From Streptomyces sp. NBC_01298 (lineage in GTDB: Bacteria > Actinomycetota > Actinomycetes > Streptomycetales > Streptomycetaceae), in the NCBI RefSeq assembly GCF_035978755.1, contig NZ_CP108414.1:7750001-7814000 (forward strand): 64,000 bases of DNA, read 5' to 3'. The position numbers and the translations under genes were made by a program. Positions 1 to 7,816 of this stretch are shown piece by piece (position 1 is the stretch's first letter; each line of letters opens with the position of its first letter). A model generated the notes under the pieces. That model had not been told where the DNA came from. It did not search any database and was given only the letters and a program-made list of their open reading frames with translations.

Positions 1-296
1 TCGGAGAGGGATCCGCCGATGGCCCCGGCCGCCGCGCCCACGGCGGCGCCCAGCAGCGGCACGAAGAACAGGAGCCCGAAGAGCATGCCCCAGAAGGTGC
101 CGGAGAGCGCGCCCGCTCCCGTGAGGCTGTTCAGCTGCTGGGTCTTCGGCTTCTTGGCCTCTTCGTGCCAGGTGACGACGGCCGCGTCGTGCACCTGTAT
201 GAGCTGTTCCTTCTGCAGGGCGAGCAGGGCGGACTCCGCCTGCTTCGCTCCCTCGGGAGTGGGGAACTTCCAGACGGTGAGAGTCGTGGATGCCAC
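1..296 (-). CDS. DUF1269 family membrane protein (partial, C-terminus off the window)
   Basis: A 98-codon stretch runs to the left edge without a stop. It starts at a GTG with GGAG seven bases upstream and reads VASTTLTVWKFPTPEGAKQ, the usual opening of DUF1269 proteins. A helical region with paired lysines follows, then a Gly/Ala-rich hydrophobic segment at about residues 70-98 that looks like a paired transmembrane hairpin with glycine-zipper spacing. The family has no established biochemical role; it is found in the membrane of many actinobacteria. No ATG in this frame gives a better start. The C-terminal part is missing because the window ends. Confidence 0.8.
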   Translation of the reverse strand, partial: MASTTLTVWKFPTPEGAKQAESALLALQKEQLIQVHDAAVVTWHEEAKKPKTQQLNSLTGAGALSGTFWGMLFGLLFFVPLLGAAVGAAAGAIGGSLS

Positions 297-600
297 GTAA
301 CGCTCCAGTTCATGGACGGTGTTGCCGGCGTCCAGTACAACCCATAATCAGACAATTCGCCACAATTCTTCTCAGGTGACTTGCTGTCACCTGTCGAGTC
401 GTCAGAGTGATTCGCCCGTACCCGGCTGTCCGGTGGGACGGATCCGCCCCAGCCGCCGGCCGGCCGCCGACCACGCCGGCGCCGAGGCCGTCGCCGCGGA
501 CGACGTGGGTCGAGCACCGCGAGCGGGAGAAGTAGCCGGTCACGACGGGAGACGCCCTCCCCGTGTCTCATTTCACCGTCCGGCATGTGCGAAGTCGCGC
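297..600. other. Intergenic region between the divergent DUF1269 and metE transcripts
   Basis: No convincing gene is present; the open frames here lack ribosome binding sites and family resemblance. The left part is AT-richer than its surroundings and contains an inverted repeat (373-393), so it probably carries the promoter of the DUF1269 gene. The right part leads into the riboswitch. Confidence 0.6.
373..393. promoter_or_regulatory. Inverted repeat CAGGTGAC-N5-GTCACCTG
   Basis: Perfect 8-bp arms with a 5-bp centre lie about 80 bp upstream of the DUF1269 start, in an AT-richer patch. The symmetry suggests a dimeric regulator site or a short hairpin. No regulator can be assigned from the sequence. 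Confidence 0.4.
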
Positions 601-624
601 TCGTTCCCCGGTCGGTCGATCTAG

Positions 625-830
625 TGTGGGCCGCGCAGCTGGTTCGCCCCCGTCCGCCAGGCGGGAGGCGTCGTAAGAGGGAACCCGGTGGGAATCCGGG
701 ACTGCCCCGCAGCGGTGAGTGGGAACGACCGCCGTCATACGCACTGGGACCGCAAACGGTCCTGGGAAGCGACGGCCAGTAGGTGCGGACCTTGGTGGTC
801 CGCGCGCCCGCGAGTCCGAAGACCTGCCCG
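625..830 (+). promoter_or_regulatory. Cobalamin (B12) riboswitch in the metE leader
   Basis: The hallmark blocks of the adenosylcobalamin aptamer occur in order: AAGAGGGAA at 675, the CCCGGTGGGAATCCGGG helix, the B12 box region CTGCCCCGCAGCGGTGAGT around 700-720, GCCAGTAGG near 775, and GCGAGTCCGAAGACCTGCC ending near 829. A TAGTGT -10-like element sits at 622-627, just upstream. The gene downstream is B12-independent methionine synthase, a classic target: with B12 present the B12-dependent enzyme suffices and metE is shut off. About 190 nt separate the aptamer from the start codon, leaving room for an expression platform, which was not resolved by eye. The 5' boundary is approximate. Confidence 0.93.
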
Positions 831-1019
831 TTGCCCGTGCGCGATCGACCGCGCGCGGTTTCCCGGTGACCTCGTGGGCGGGTCGGCGTGCACCTCGGGC
901 GGACCCCTCCGTCGCGTACCCAGCCGTACGCGACCCCGGCGGCCCCGCCCGTTCCGGCACCCTTCGCGTCCGCGACCCGTCACCGGGTTCATGGAGACAC
1001 GCTCGCGAAGGAGAGTTCC

Positions 1020-3353
1020 GTGACCAACGAGTCCGCAGCCGAGTCCGCAGCCGAGCCCGTACGGGCCACCGTGTACGGCTACCCCCGCCAGGGACGGAAC
1101 CGGGAACTGAAGAAGGCGATCGAGGGCTACTGGAAGGGCCGCGTCACCGCCGAAGTCCTCCGGGAGACCGCCCGCGACCTGCGCCGGGCCAACTGGGCCC
1201 AGCTCGCCGAGGCCGGCATCACCGAGGTTCCGACCGGCGACTTCTCGTACTACGACCACGTCCTGGACACCACGGTCATGGTCGGCGCGATCCCCGACCG
1301 CCACCGGGCCGCCGTCGCGGCGGACGCCCTGGACGGCTACTTCGCGATGGCCCGCGGCACGCAGGACGTGGCACCGCTCGAGATGACCAAGTGGTTCGAC
1401 ACCAACTACCACTACCTGGTCCCCGAACTCGGGCCCGACACCGTGTTCACCGCCGAACCGGCCCGACAGGTGGCGGAGTTGAAGGAGGCCCTGGCCCTCG
1501 GCCACACCGCCCGCCCGGTCCTGGTCGGACCGGTGACCTACCTCCTCCTCGCCAAGCCCGCACCCGGAGTGGCTCCCGGCTTCGACCCGCTCGCCCTGCT
1601 CGACCGGCTGCTGCCCGTCTACGCGCGCGTCCTCGCGGAACTGCGCGCCGCGGGCGCCGCATGGGTCCAGCTCGACGAGCCAGCCCTGGTCCAGGACCGC
1701 ACCCCGGCCGAACTGAACGCGGCGGCCCGCGCCTACCGCGAGCTCGGCGGCCTCACCGAGCGCCCCAAGCTGCTCGTCGCCTCCTACTTCGACCGGCTCG
1801 GCGAAGCCCTGCCCGTCCTGGCGAAGGCGCCCGTGGAGGGCCTCGCCCTCGACTTCACCGACCGGGCCGCCGCCAACCTCGAGGACCTCGCCGCGGTCGG
1901 CGGCATCCCCGGCAAGCGACTGGTCGCGGGCGTGGTCGGAGGCCGCAACATCTGGATCAACGACTACCAGGAGTCGCTGACCACCCTCGGAACCCTGCTC
2001 GGCCTCGCCGACCGGGTCGACGTGGCCGCCTCCTGCTCCCTGCTGCACGTCCCGCTCGACTCCGACGCCGAGCGCGACATCGATCCGCAGATCCACCGCT
2101 GGCTCGCCTTCGCCCGCCAGAAGACCACCGAGATCAGCACCCTGGCCCGGGGCCTCGCCCGCGGCACCGAGGCGATCGCGGCCGAACTCGCCGCCAACCG
2201 GGCCGACCTGGCCTCCCGCGCCGCCTCCCGGATCACCCACGACCCGGCGGTCCGCGCCCGCACCGCGGCGATCACCGAAGCCGACGGCCGCCGCGCCCAG
2301 TCCTACACCGAACGGGCCGCCGCGCAGCGCGCCCACCTGGGCCTGCCGCTGCTCCCCACCACGACCATCGGCTCCTTCCCGCAGACCACCGAACTGCGCA
2401 CCGCCCGCGCCGACCTGCGCGCCGGACGCATCGGCACCGCGGCCTACGAGGACCGCATCCGGGCCGAGATCCGCGAGGTCGTCTCCTTCCAGGAGAAGAC
2501 GGGCCTCGACGTGCTCGTGCACGGGGAGCCCGAACGGGGCGACATGGTCCAGTACTTCGCCGAGCAGCTGACCGGCTACCTCGCGACCCAGCACGGCTGG
2601 GTCCAGTCGTACGGCACCCGCTACGTCCGCCCGCCCGTCCTCGCCGGGGACGTCTCCCGCCCCGACCCGATGACCGTCCGCTGGACCACGTACGCCCAGC
2701 GGCAGACGGCCAAGCCCGTCAAGGGCATGCTCACCGGTCCCGTGACCATGCTCGCCTGGTCCTTCGTACGCGACGACCAGCCCCTCCGCGAGACCGCGCG
2801 CCAGGTCGGACTCGCCCTGCGCGACGAGGTCGAGGACCTCGAAGCGGCCGGCACGTCCATCATCCAGGTCGACGAGCCCGCCCTGCGCGAAACCCTGCCG
2901 CTGCGCGCCGCCGACCACGCCGAGTACCTGGCGTGGGCCACGGAATCCTTCCGCCTCACCACCAGCGGCGTCCGGCCGGACACCCAGATCCACACGCACA
3001 TGTGCTACGCGGAGTTCGGGGACATCGTCGGGGCCATCGAGAGCCTGGATGCCGACGTCATCAGCCTGGAGGCGGCCCGCTCGCACATGCGGGTCGCCGA
3101 CGAGCTCGCCGGCGCGGGCTACCCGCGCGAGGTCGGCCCCGGGGTCTGGGACATCCACTCCCCGCGCATCCCCTCGGCCTCGGAAGCGGCTGCCCTGCTG
3201 CGCAAGGGACTTGGGGCGATCCCCGCCGAACGGCTCTGGGCCAACCCCGACTGCGGCCTGAAGACCCGCGGCTGGCCGGAGACGAGGGCCTCCCTGGAGA
3301 ACCTCGTCGAGGCGGCCCGCCGGGTGCGCTCGGAGAACCCGCCCAGGGCCTGA
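1020..3353 (+). CDS. metE: Cobalamin-independent methionine synthase (5-methyltetrahydropteroyltriglutamate-homocysteine methyltransferase)
   Basis: A 777-aa cytosolic zinc enzyme that transfers the methyl group of methyl-tetrahydrofolate polyglutamate to homocysteine in the last step of methionine synthesis. Two TIM-barrel halves are visible: an N-terminal one opening ATVYGYPRQGRNRELKKA and a catalytic C-terminal one beginning near PTTTIGSFPQT. The zinc ligands match E. coli spacing exactly: H660 and C662 (IHTHMCY), E684 (SLEAARS) and C745 (NPDCGLKTR). The GTG start at 1020 has GAAGGAG just upstream; an in-frame ATG at 888 would put coding sequence in the riboswitch leader and lacks family resemblance. 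Expression is expected to be repressed by B12 through the upstream riboswitch. Confidence 0.97.
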   Translation: MTNESAAESAAEPVRATVYGYPRQGRNRELKKAIEGYWKGRVTAEVLRETARDLRRANWAQLAEAGITEVPTGDFSYYDHVLDTTVMVGAIPDRHRAAVAADALDGYFAMARGTQDVAPLEMTKWFDTNYHYLVPELGPDTVFTAEPARQVAELKEALALGHTARPVLVGPVTYLLLAKPAPGVAPGFDPLALLDRLLPVYARVLAELRAAGAAWVQLDEPALVQDRTPAELNAAARAYRELGGLTERPKLLVASYFDRLGEALPVLAKAPVEGLALDFTDRAAANLEDLAAVGGIPGKRLVAGVVGGRNIWINDYQESLTTLGTLLGLADRVDVAASCSLLHVPLDSDAERDIDPQIHRWLAFARQKTTEISTLARGLARGTEAIAAELAANRADLASRAASRITHDPAVRARTAAITEADGRRAQSYTERAAAQRAHLGLPLLPTTTIGSFPQTTELRTARADLRAGRIGTAAYEDRIRAEIREVVSFQEKTGLDVLVHGEPERGDMVQYFAEQLTGYLATQHGWVQSYGTRYVRPPVLAGDVSRPDPMTVRWTTYAQRQTAKPVKGMLTGPVTMLAWSFVRDDQPLRETARQVGLALRDEVEDLEAAGTSIIQVDEPALRETLPLRAADHAEYLAWATESFRLTTSGVRPDTQIHTHMCYAEFGDIVGAIESLDADVISLEAARSHMRVADELAGAGYPREVGPGVWDIHSPRIPSASEAAALLRKGLGAIPAERLWANPDCGLKTRGWPETRASLENLVEAARRVRSENPPRA

Positions 3354-3365
3354 TCCCCAACAGGA

Positions 3366-3398
3366 CGGCGGGCACGCGGAGTTCCCGTGTGCCCGCCG
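3366..3398. terminator. Bidirectional terminator between metE and the convergent permease gene
   Basis: A 14-bp GC-rich stem with a 4-base loop (CGGCGGGCACGCGG / CCGTGTGCCCGCCG, one G-T pair) lies 12 bases after the metE stop and 17 bases from the stop of the convergent permease gene. It is placed to end both transcripts. There is no long U tract, as usual in Streptomyces. Confidence 0.8.
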
Positions 3399-3414
3399 CC
3401 TTCCTGCCGGTGCG

Positions 3415-4833
3415 TCAGTGCACGGACCCGGCGGAAGCGGGCTCCCTTTCCGGGGCGTCGTCCCCATCGGTGCGGCCGATGTGGTTGAAGGCGAGGTTGA
3501 GCAGCACCGCGGCGACGCAGCCGGTGCTGATTCCGGAGTCGAGGATGATGCGCATGCTCTCCGGGAAGCCGTGGTAGAAGCTCTCGCTGGCCATGGGGAT
3601 CACGCCGACGCCGAGGCTGATGGCCACGATGAGGACGTTGTCACCGCGCTCGAGCCCGGCCTGGGCGAGGGTCTGGATGCCGCTGGCGGCCACGGTGCCG
3701 AACAGGGCGAGGCCGACGCCGCCGAGAACGGGCTGCGGCACCAGGGAGACGACCGAAGCGAGGAACGGGCACAGGCCCAGCAGGATGAGGATGCCGCCGC
3801 TCGCGGCCACGACGTAGCGGCTGCGGACCTTGGTGATGGCGACCAGGCCGACGTTCTGCGCGAAGGCGCTGGCGGCGAAGCCGTTGAAGAGGGGGCTCAG
3901 CGCGGTGCCCAGGCCGTCCGCGCGCAGCGCCGCGGCGAGGGTCTTCTCGTCCGCGGGCTTGTCGACGATCTGACCGAGGGCGATGACGTCGGCGGTGCTC
4001 TCGGTCATGGAGACGACCATCACGATCATCATGGAGACGATCGCGGCGACGGCGAACTGCGGGGCGCCGAAGTGGAAGGGCGTGGGGAAGCCGATCACGT
4101 CGGCGTCGGCCACGGCGCTGAAGTCGGCGAGGCCCAGGGGCAGGGCGATCAGGGTGCCGGCGACGAGGCCGAGCAGGATGGATATCTGCTTGAGGAATCC
4201 GCGCAGGACCCTGCGGAGCACCACGGTGATCAGCAGGGTCACCGCGGCGAGGGCGATGTGCTCGACGTCTCCGTAGTCCGGGGCCTGCGGGTTGCCGCCC
4301 TGGGCCCAGTTGAAGGCGACGGGCAGGAGGGACAGGCCGATCAGCGTGATCACGGTGCCGGTGACGACGGGCGGGAAGAACCGGATGAGTTTGCAGAACC
4401 AGGGGGCGAGCAGGAAGCCGAACACCCCGGCCACGATCACGGCGCCGTAGATCACGGGCAGCGCGTCCTCGGGTCCCTCGGCCTTGGCGATGGCGAGCAT
4501 CGGGGCCACGCCGGCGAAGGAGACGCCGTTGACGAAGGGGAGGCGCGCGCCGATGTTCCAGAAGCCGAGCGTCTGCAGCAGGGTGGCGATGCCGGCGGCG
4601 AAGAGGCTGGCGCTCATCAGGAACGCGATCTCGCCCTGGCTCAGCCCCACACCGATGCCGACGACCAGGGGCGGGGCGACGACTCCGGCGTACATGGCCG
4701 CCACGTGCTGGAGGCCGGCGCCGAGGAGCTTCCCGAAGGGCAGGGTCTGGTCGACGGGATGCTTCGCGGCGGGCGCCGCGTCCGGGTCCGGGGCGGGTGC
4801 CGGGGTGGGGCTGGGGGCGGCGGTGGACGACAT
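3415..4833 (-). CDS. NCS2 family nucleobase:cation symporter (xanthine/uric acid permease type)
   Basis: A 472-aa integral membrane protein predicted to import a purine (xanthine, urate or a related base) with a proton. After a Pro/Ala-rich cytoplasmic tail it shows the NCS2 core: LQHVAAMYAGVVAPPLVVG early, FVNGVSFAGVAPMLA, FFPPVVTGTVITLIGLSLLP, MTESTADVIALG, and the family signature QNVGLVAITK from about Q326. Length and some 12-14 hydrophobic segments fit the family. It starts with ATG after a GAAGG-like site. It is a paralogue of the permease at 6296-7816, and the two flank an XRE-type regulator. The exact substrate cannot be told from sequence. Confidence 0.93.
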   Translation of the reverse strand: MSSTAAPSPTPAPAPDPDAAPAAKHPVDQTLPFGKLLGAGLQHVAAMYAGVVAPPLVVGIGVGLSQGEIAFLMSASLFAAGIATLLQTLGFWNIGARLPFVNGVSFAGVAPMLAIAKAEGPEDALPVIYGAVIVAGVFGFLLAPWFCKLIRFFPPVVTGTVITLIGLSLLPVAFNWAQGGNPQAPDYGDVEHIALAAVTLLITVVLRRVLRGFLKQISILLGLVAGTLIALPLGLADFSAVADADVIGFPTPFHFGAPQFAVAAIVSMMIVMVVSMTESTADVIALGQIVDKPADEKTLAAALRADGLGTALSPLFNGFAASAFAQNVGLVAITKVRSRYVVAASGGILILLGLCPFLASVVSLVPQPVLGGVGLALFGTVAASGIQTLAQAGLERGDNVLIVAISLGVGVIPMASESFYHGFPESMRIILDSGISTGCVAAVLLNLAFNHIGRTDGDDAPEREPASAGSVH

Positions 4834-5200
4834 GGAAGGACCTCCAGGACTGCTGTGGCACGGCGGTCGCCGGGGGAGGGGCGCGCTGGGGCGCGGCCTG
4901 TGCCTCGGGGGGCCGTGTGGACTGGTGCGAGGACGCAGTCGAGCGGGCGGCAGAAGGGCCCGGGGGCATGGAGGTGCCCTGAGGTGACGGGGAACGGAAG
5001 AGTTGCCCGAACCGGGGTGCCGTGGGGTGAGCGAGCCCCGACGGCCCTGCCGAAGACTGCATGAACGGATCGTCCACGATGCGGAAAGCAGTTTCCGTAT
5101 GGCTGGGTGGCTCTAGTGCCTCACGCCGAGGGGGTCGTGTCAAGACCCGGGATCGAGGAGGCGGGGGGAGTGGGCGGGAGGGGGTGGGAGGGAGGCGGGA
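4834..5200. other. Intergenic region with the likely promoter of the first permease
   Basis: No gene is supported here; the open frames are composed of biased GC-rich repeats. The region is the 5' side of the minus-strand permease gene and contains the CGGAAA-N4-TTTCCG palindrome at 5082-5097. Confidence 0.55.
5082..5097. promoter_or_regulatory. Palindrome CGGAAAGCAGTTTCCG upstream of the first NCS2 permease
   Basis: Perfect 6-bp arms with a 4-bp centre, followed by TAT. A near copy with identical arm spacing, GGAAAGTAAATTCC, lies at 6122-6135, and a wider-spaced copy at 6167-6187, both upstream of the second NCS2 permease. A shared site in front of two paralogous purine permeases suggests a common repressor. 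The GGAAA..TTTCC form resembles operators of IclR-type allantoin/purine regulators, but that link is inference. Confidence 0.5.
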
Positions 5201-5920
5201 TCAGGCCGCCGGCACCCGCAGTCGCTGCCACAGCTGTTCGTCGATCCGGTCGAGGAAGGCCAGGGCCTCGCGCTCGACGGTTTCGGCGGCGGAGCCGGTC
5301 CTGCCGTGGTTGTCGATCCGCTGGTACTCCCGGTGGAGCTGCTCCAGGGCGCGGTGGATCTCCGCCGGTTCCACGGGTGCGATCTTCGCGACGGGGCCCA
5401 CGTAGTTCGGCCACCACCCGGTGACCGCCTCGCGCAGCAGTACGCGCAACTGCCCCGTCCTGCCGCACGCCGTGACGAAGCAGGCGGGCGGCGGCCGGAG
5501 CACCTCGAACAGCGCCTGGGTCTGCCGTCCCGACCCGCGCCAGCGATTGCGCCGTTCCGCTTCGGCGTACCGGTCGCGCGTCATGCCGACCCCCACGGCC
5601 GCCTGCTCCACCGTCAGCCCGAGCAGCGTCCGGCACTGCAGGAGCGTGGCCGGTTCGCCGAGCAGTTCGCCCGGTGAGCACCACAACGCGGCCGCCAGCG
5701 CCTTGATCTGATGGCCCGTCGGTACCTCCGTGCCCTGTTCCCAGGCCAGCAGCGTGTCGGGGTGGAACGGGTGTCCTTGGAAGGCCGATACGGCCCAGGC
5801 GACCTGGCCGGGCGTGAGTCCGAGCCGCTCGCGCACGCCGACGGCGCGGCGCGGGTCCAGCGGGGGGTAGGGGGACATTTCGCCCGCGGAGGGGCTGTGG
5901 AGATCGTCTTGGGAGGGCAT
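5201..5920 (-). CDS. XRE-like helix-turn-helix DNA-binding protein
   Basis: A 239-aa soluble protein. An HTH/Cro-type segment is seen near the N-terminus (ERLGLTPGQVAWAVSAFQG, then DTLLAWEQGTEVPTGHQIKALAAAL, the usual recognition-helix and W-E-x-G-x-x-x-P pattern), and a second copy-like HTH region follows (RTLLGLTVEQAAVGVGMTRDRY). The C-terminal part is helical and unassigned. The start could be ATG 5920 or ATG 5878 (225 aa); neither has a strong Shine-Dalgarno, and I chose the longer. It lies between two purine permease genes and is transcribed away from the second, so it may regulate them, but nothing in the sequence proves it. Confidence 0.75.
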   Translation of the reverse strand: MPSQDDLHSPSAGEMSPYPPLDPRRAVGVRERLGLTPGQVAWAVSAFQGHPFHPDTLLAWEQGTEVPTGHQIKALAAALWCSPGELLGEPATLLQCRTLLGLTVEQAAVGVGMTRDRYAEAERRNRWRGSGRQTQALFEVLRPPPACFVTACGRTGQLRVLLREAVTGWWPNYVGPVAKIAPVEPAEIHRALEQLHREYQRIDNHGRTGSAAETVEREALAFLDRIDEQLWQRLRVPAA

Positions 5921-6121
5921 AGCCGCACACCGTAGGGCGAGGGGGCGCCCCCGCCAAGGCCCGGGAACCCGGCGGCTGCCCGGGGCGGGGGTCCGTGTAC
6001 GCCGAAAGGGCGTGGTCAACGGCGATTGTGCGTACGTCCAAAGAATCGGAGGAATCGATTCGCCGCCCTGGAGGAGTTGACGGCCGGGGGGTCGGTTCGT
6101 AGGGTCGCTGTCGTCCACAGT

Positions 6122-6190
6122 GGAAAGTAAATTCCGCGATGAGGAATCGGGTCGTTCTCCGTACCCCGGAAACCGGCACGATTTCCGTAT
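6122..6190. promoter_or_regulatory. Two GGAAA/TTTCC inverted repeats in the promoter region of the second NCS2 permease
   Basis: GGAAAGTAAATTCC at 6122-6135 matches 11 of 14 positions of the palindrome in front of the other permease. A second repeat, CGGAAA-N9-TTTCCG followed by TAT, lies at 6167-6190. Both fall between the XRE-type regulator start and the permease start at 6296. They are candidate operators of a common regulator. Confidence 0.5.
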
Positions 6191-6295
6191 CCCTCCGGGC
6201 AAGTCCGTCCACTTGTCCGGCTCTTCCGGCCGTGCTTCGCCCCCGACCTTCCCCGCCGCCCGCCGGCCGGGAGGTCTCTCGGAGGGACTCTCCCC

Positions 6296-7816
6296 TTGCG
6301 CTCCCGTACGCCCTTCCCGCCCGAACGCTCCACCCCGCCCGACCCGCTCCACCCGTACGGACGGACCGCCCCGCCCGCCCCGCCCGGGCCGTCCTCTCCG
6401 TCCTCCCCGTCCGCCCCCGCCCATCCCGCCGACGAAGTGCTGCCCATGCGGCGTATGGTCCCCGCTGCCCTGCAGCACGTGGCCAGCATGTACGCGGGCC
6501 TCGCGGCGCCTCCGCTGATCATCGGCGGCGCCCTGGGGCTGACCGCCGCCCAGCTCACCGCCCTCCTCGCCGCGAGCCTGGTGGTCGCGGGCCTGACCAC
6601 CGTCGCCCAGACGTTCCGCTTCTGGGGCGTGGGGGCCGGACTGCCCGTCACCAACGGCGTCTCCTTCGCCGTGGTGTCACCGCTCCTGGCCGCCTCCGTC
6701 TCACGGGGGCAGGACGCCCTGGCCCTGGTGTTCGGCGCCACCCTCGTCGCCGGGACCGTCTGCTTCCTCCTCGCGCCGGCCTTCTGCCGGCTCCTGCGCT
6801 TCTTCCCGCCCGTCGTGAGCGGCTCCGTCATCACGCTGGTCGGCCTCTCGCTGCTGCCGGTGGCCGGGGAATGGGCCCGGGGCGGCGACCCGGAGTCCTC
6901 CGGCTACGGCTCGCCGTCCAACCTCGCGCTGGCCGCCGGAACCCTCGCCTTCACGCTCCTGCTCCACCGGCTGCTCAGCGGACGCTTCCTGCAGCGGGTG
7001 GCCATCCTGCTCGGACTCGTCGCCGGCACGGCCGCCGCGGCGGCGATGGGCAAGGTCGATTTCCAACCGCTGTCCCAGGCGCCGCTGTTCGCGTTCCCGG
7101 AACCCTTCGCCTTCGGCGCACCGCAGTTCGAGGTGCCGGTCATCGCCACCATGCTCGTCATCATGCTGGTCTCCATGACGGAGTCCACCGCCGCCCTGAT
7201 CGCGGTGGGATCGGTCGTCGACCGCCCGGTCGACGCCCGCGTCATCGCGGGCAGCCTGCGCGCCCAGGGGCTGGGCACCGCACTCGGCGGCGCCCTGGGA
7301 GCCTTCGTGAGCACCGCCTACGCGCAGAACGTGGGCCTGGTCGCGATCAGTCGCATCCGCAGCCGGTACGCGGTCACCCTGTGCGGAGCCATCCTGGTCC
7401 TCATGGGCCTGGTGCCGGTCCTGGGCTCGCTCGTCGCGCTCGTGCCGCTGCCCGTACTCGGCGGGGCGGCGGTCGTCTTCTTCGGCTCGATCACCGTCGC
7501 CGGGATCCGGACCCTGACCAAGGCCTCCCTGGCCACCGGGCACAACGGCATCATCGTGTCCGTCGCCCTCGCCTTCGGCCTCTTCCCCGTCGCGTCGGCC
7601 GACTTCTACGAACGGCTCCCCGCGCCCGTCGCCATGGTGCTCGGGTCGGGCATCACGGCGGGCTGCCTCGTCGCCGTCCTCCTCAACCTGCTCCTGAACC
7701 ACTTCGGACGGGGCAGCGAGGCCAACGAGAGCCACGTGCCCACCGCCCAGGTCGATGCCTTCGACGGGATGGGCGGCTCACGCGCGGCCGGGGGAGGGGC
7801 TGTTCGGTTCCGCTGA
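6296..7816 (+). CDS. NCS2 family nucleobase:cation symporter (second paralogue)
   Basis: A 506-aa permease with a long Pro/Ser-rich N-terminal tail (about 45 residues) and then the same NCS2 core as its neighbour: LQHVASMYAGLAAPPLIIGG, VTNGVSFAVVSPLLA, FFPPVVSGSVITLVGLSLLP, MTESTAALIAVG and the signature QNVGLVAISR from Q344. Predicted to import a purine with a cation. The TTG start at 6296 follows GGAGGG with nine bases between; a later start at the MRRMVP methionine would remove only the tail. Its 3' end overlaps the convergent DUF2254 gene by 39 bp, so the two cannot be terminated independently by a hairpin between them. Confidence 0.92.
   Translation: MRSRTPFPPERSTPPDPLHPYGRTAPPAPPGPSSPSSPSAPAHPADEVLPMRRMVPAALQHVASMYAGLAAPPLIIGGALGLTAAQLTALLAASLVVAGLTTVAQTFRFWGVGAGLPVTNGVSFAVVSPLLAASVSRGQDALALVFGATLVAGTVCFLLAPAFCRLLRFFPPVVSGSVITLVGLSLLPVAGEWARGGDPESSGYGSPSNLALAAGTLAFTLLLHRLLSGRFLQRVAILLGLVAGTAAAAAMGKVDFQPLSQAPLFAFPEPFAFGAPQFEVPVIATMLVIMLVSMTESTAALIAVGSVVDRPVDARVIAGSLRAQGLGTALGGALGAFVSTAYAQNVGLVAISRIRSRYAVTLCGAILVLMGLVPVLGSLVALVPLPVLGGAAVVFFGSITVAGIRTLTKASLATGHNGIIVSVALAFGLFPVASADFYERLPAPVAMVLGSGITAGCLVAVLLNLLLNHFGRGSEANESHVPTAQVDAFDGMGGSRAAGGGAVRFR

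Noticed and set aside
131..586. Minus-strand 151-aa frame at the left end
   Set aside because: It overlaps the DUF1269 gene in another frame and consists mainly of Arg/Pro runs without a ribosome site.
719..3577. A 952-codon plus-strand frame and a 910-codon minus-strand frame over metE
   Set aside because: Both are shadows of metE created by third-position GC bias; they are Arg/Pro/Gly-rich, match no family and conflict with the intact MetE frame and its zinc ligands.
4834..5200. Small plus-strand frames around 5061-5424
   Set aside because: They overlap the 3' end of the XRE-type gene, are Arg/Gly-rich and have no matching family.
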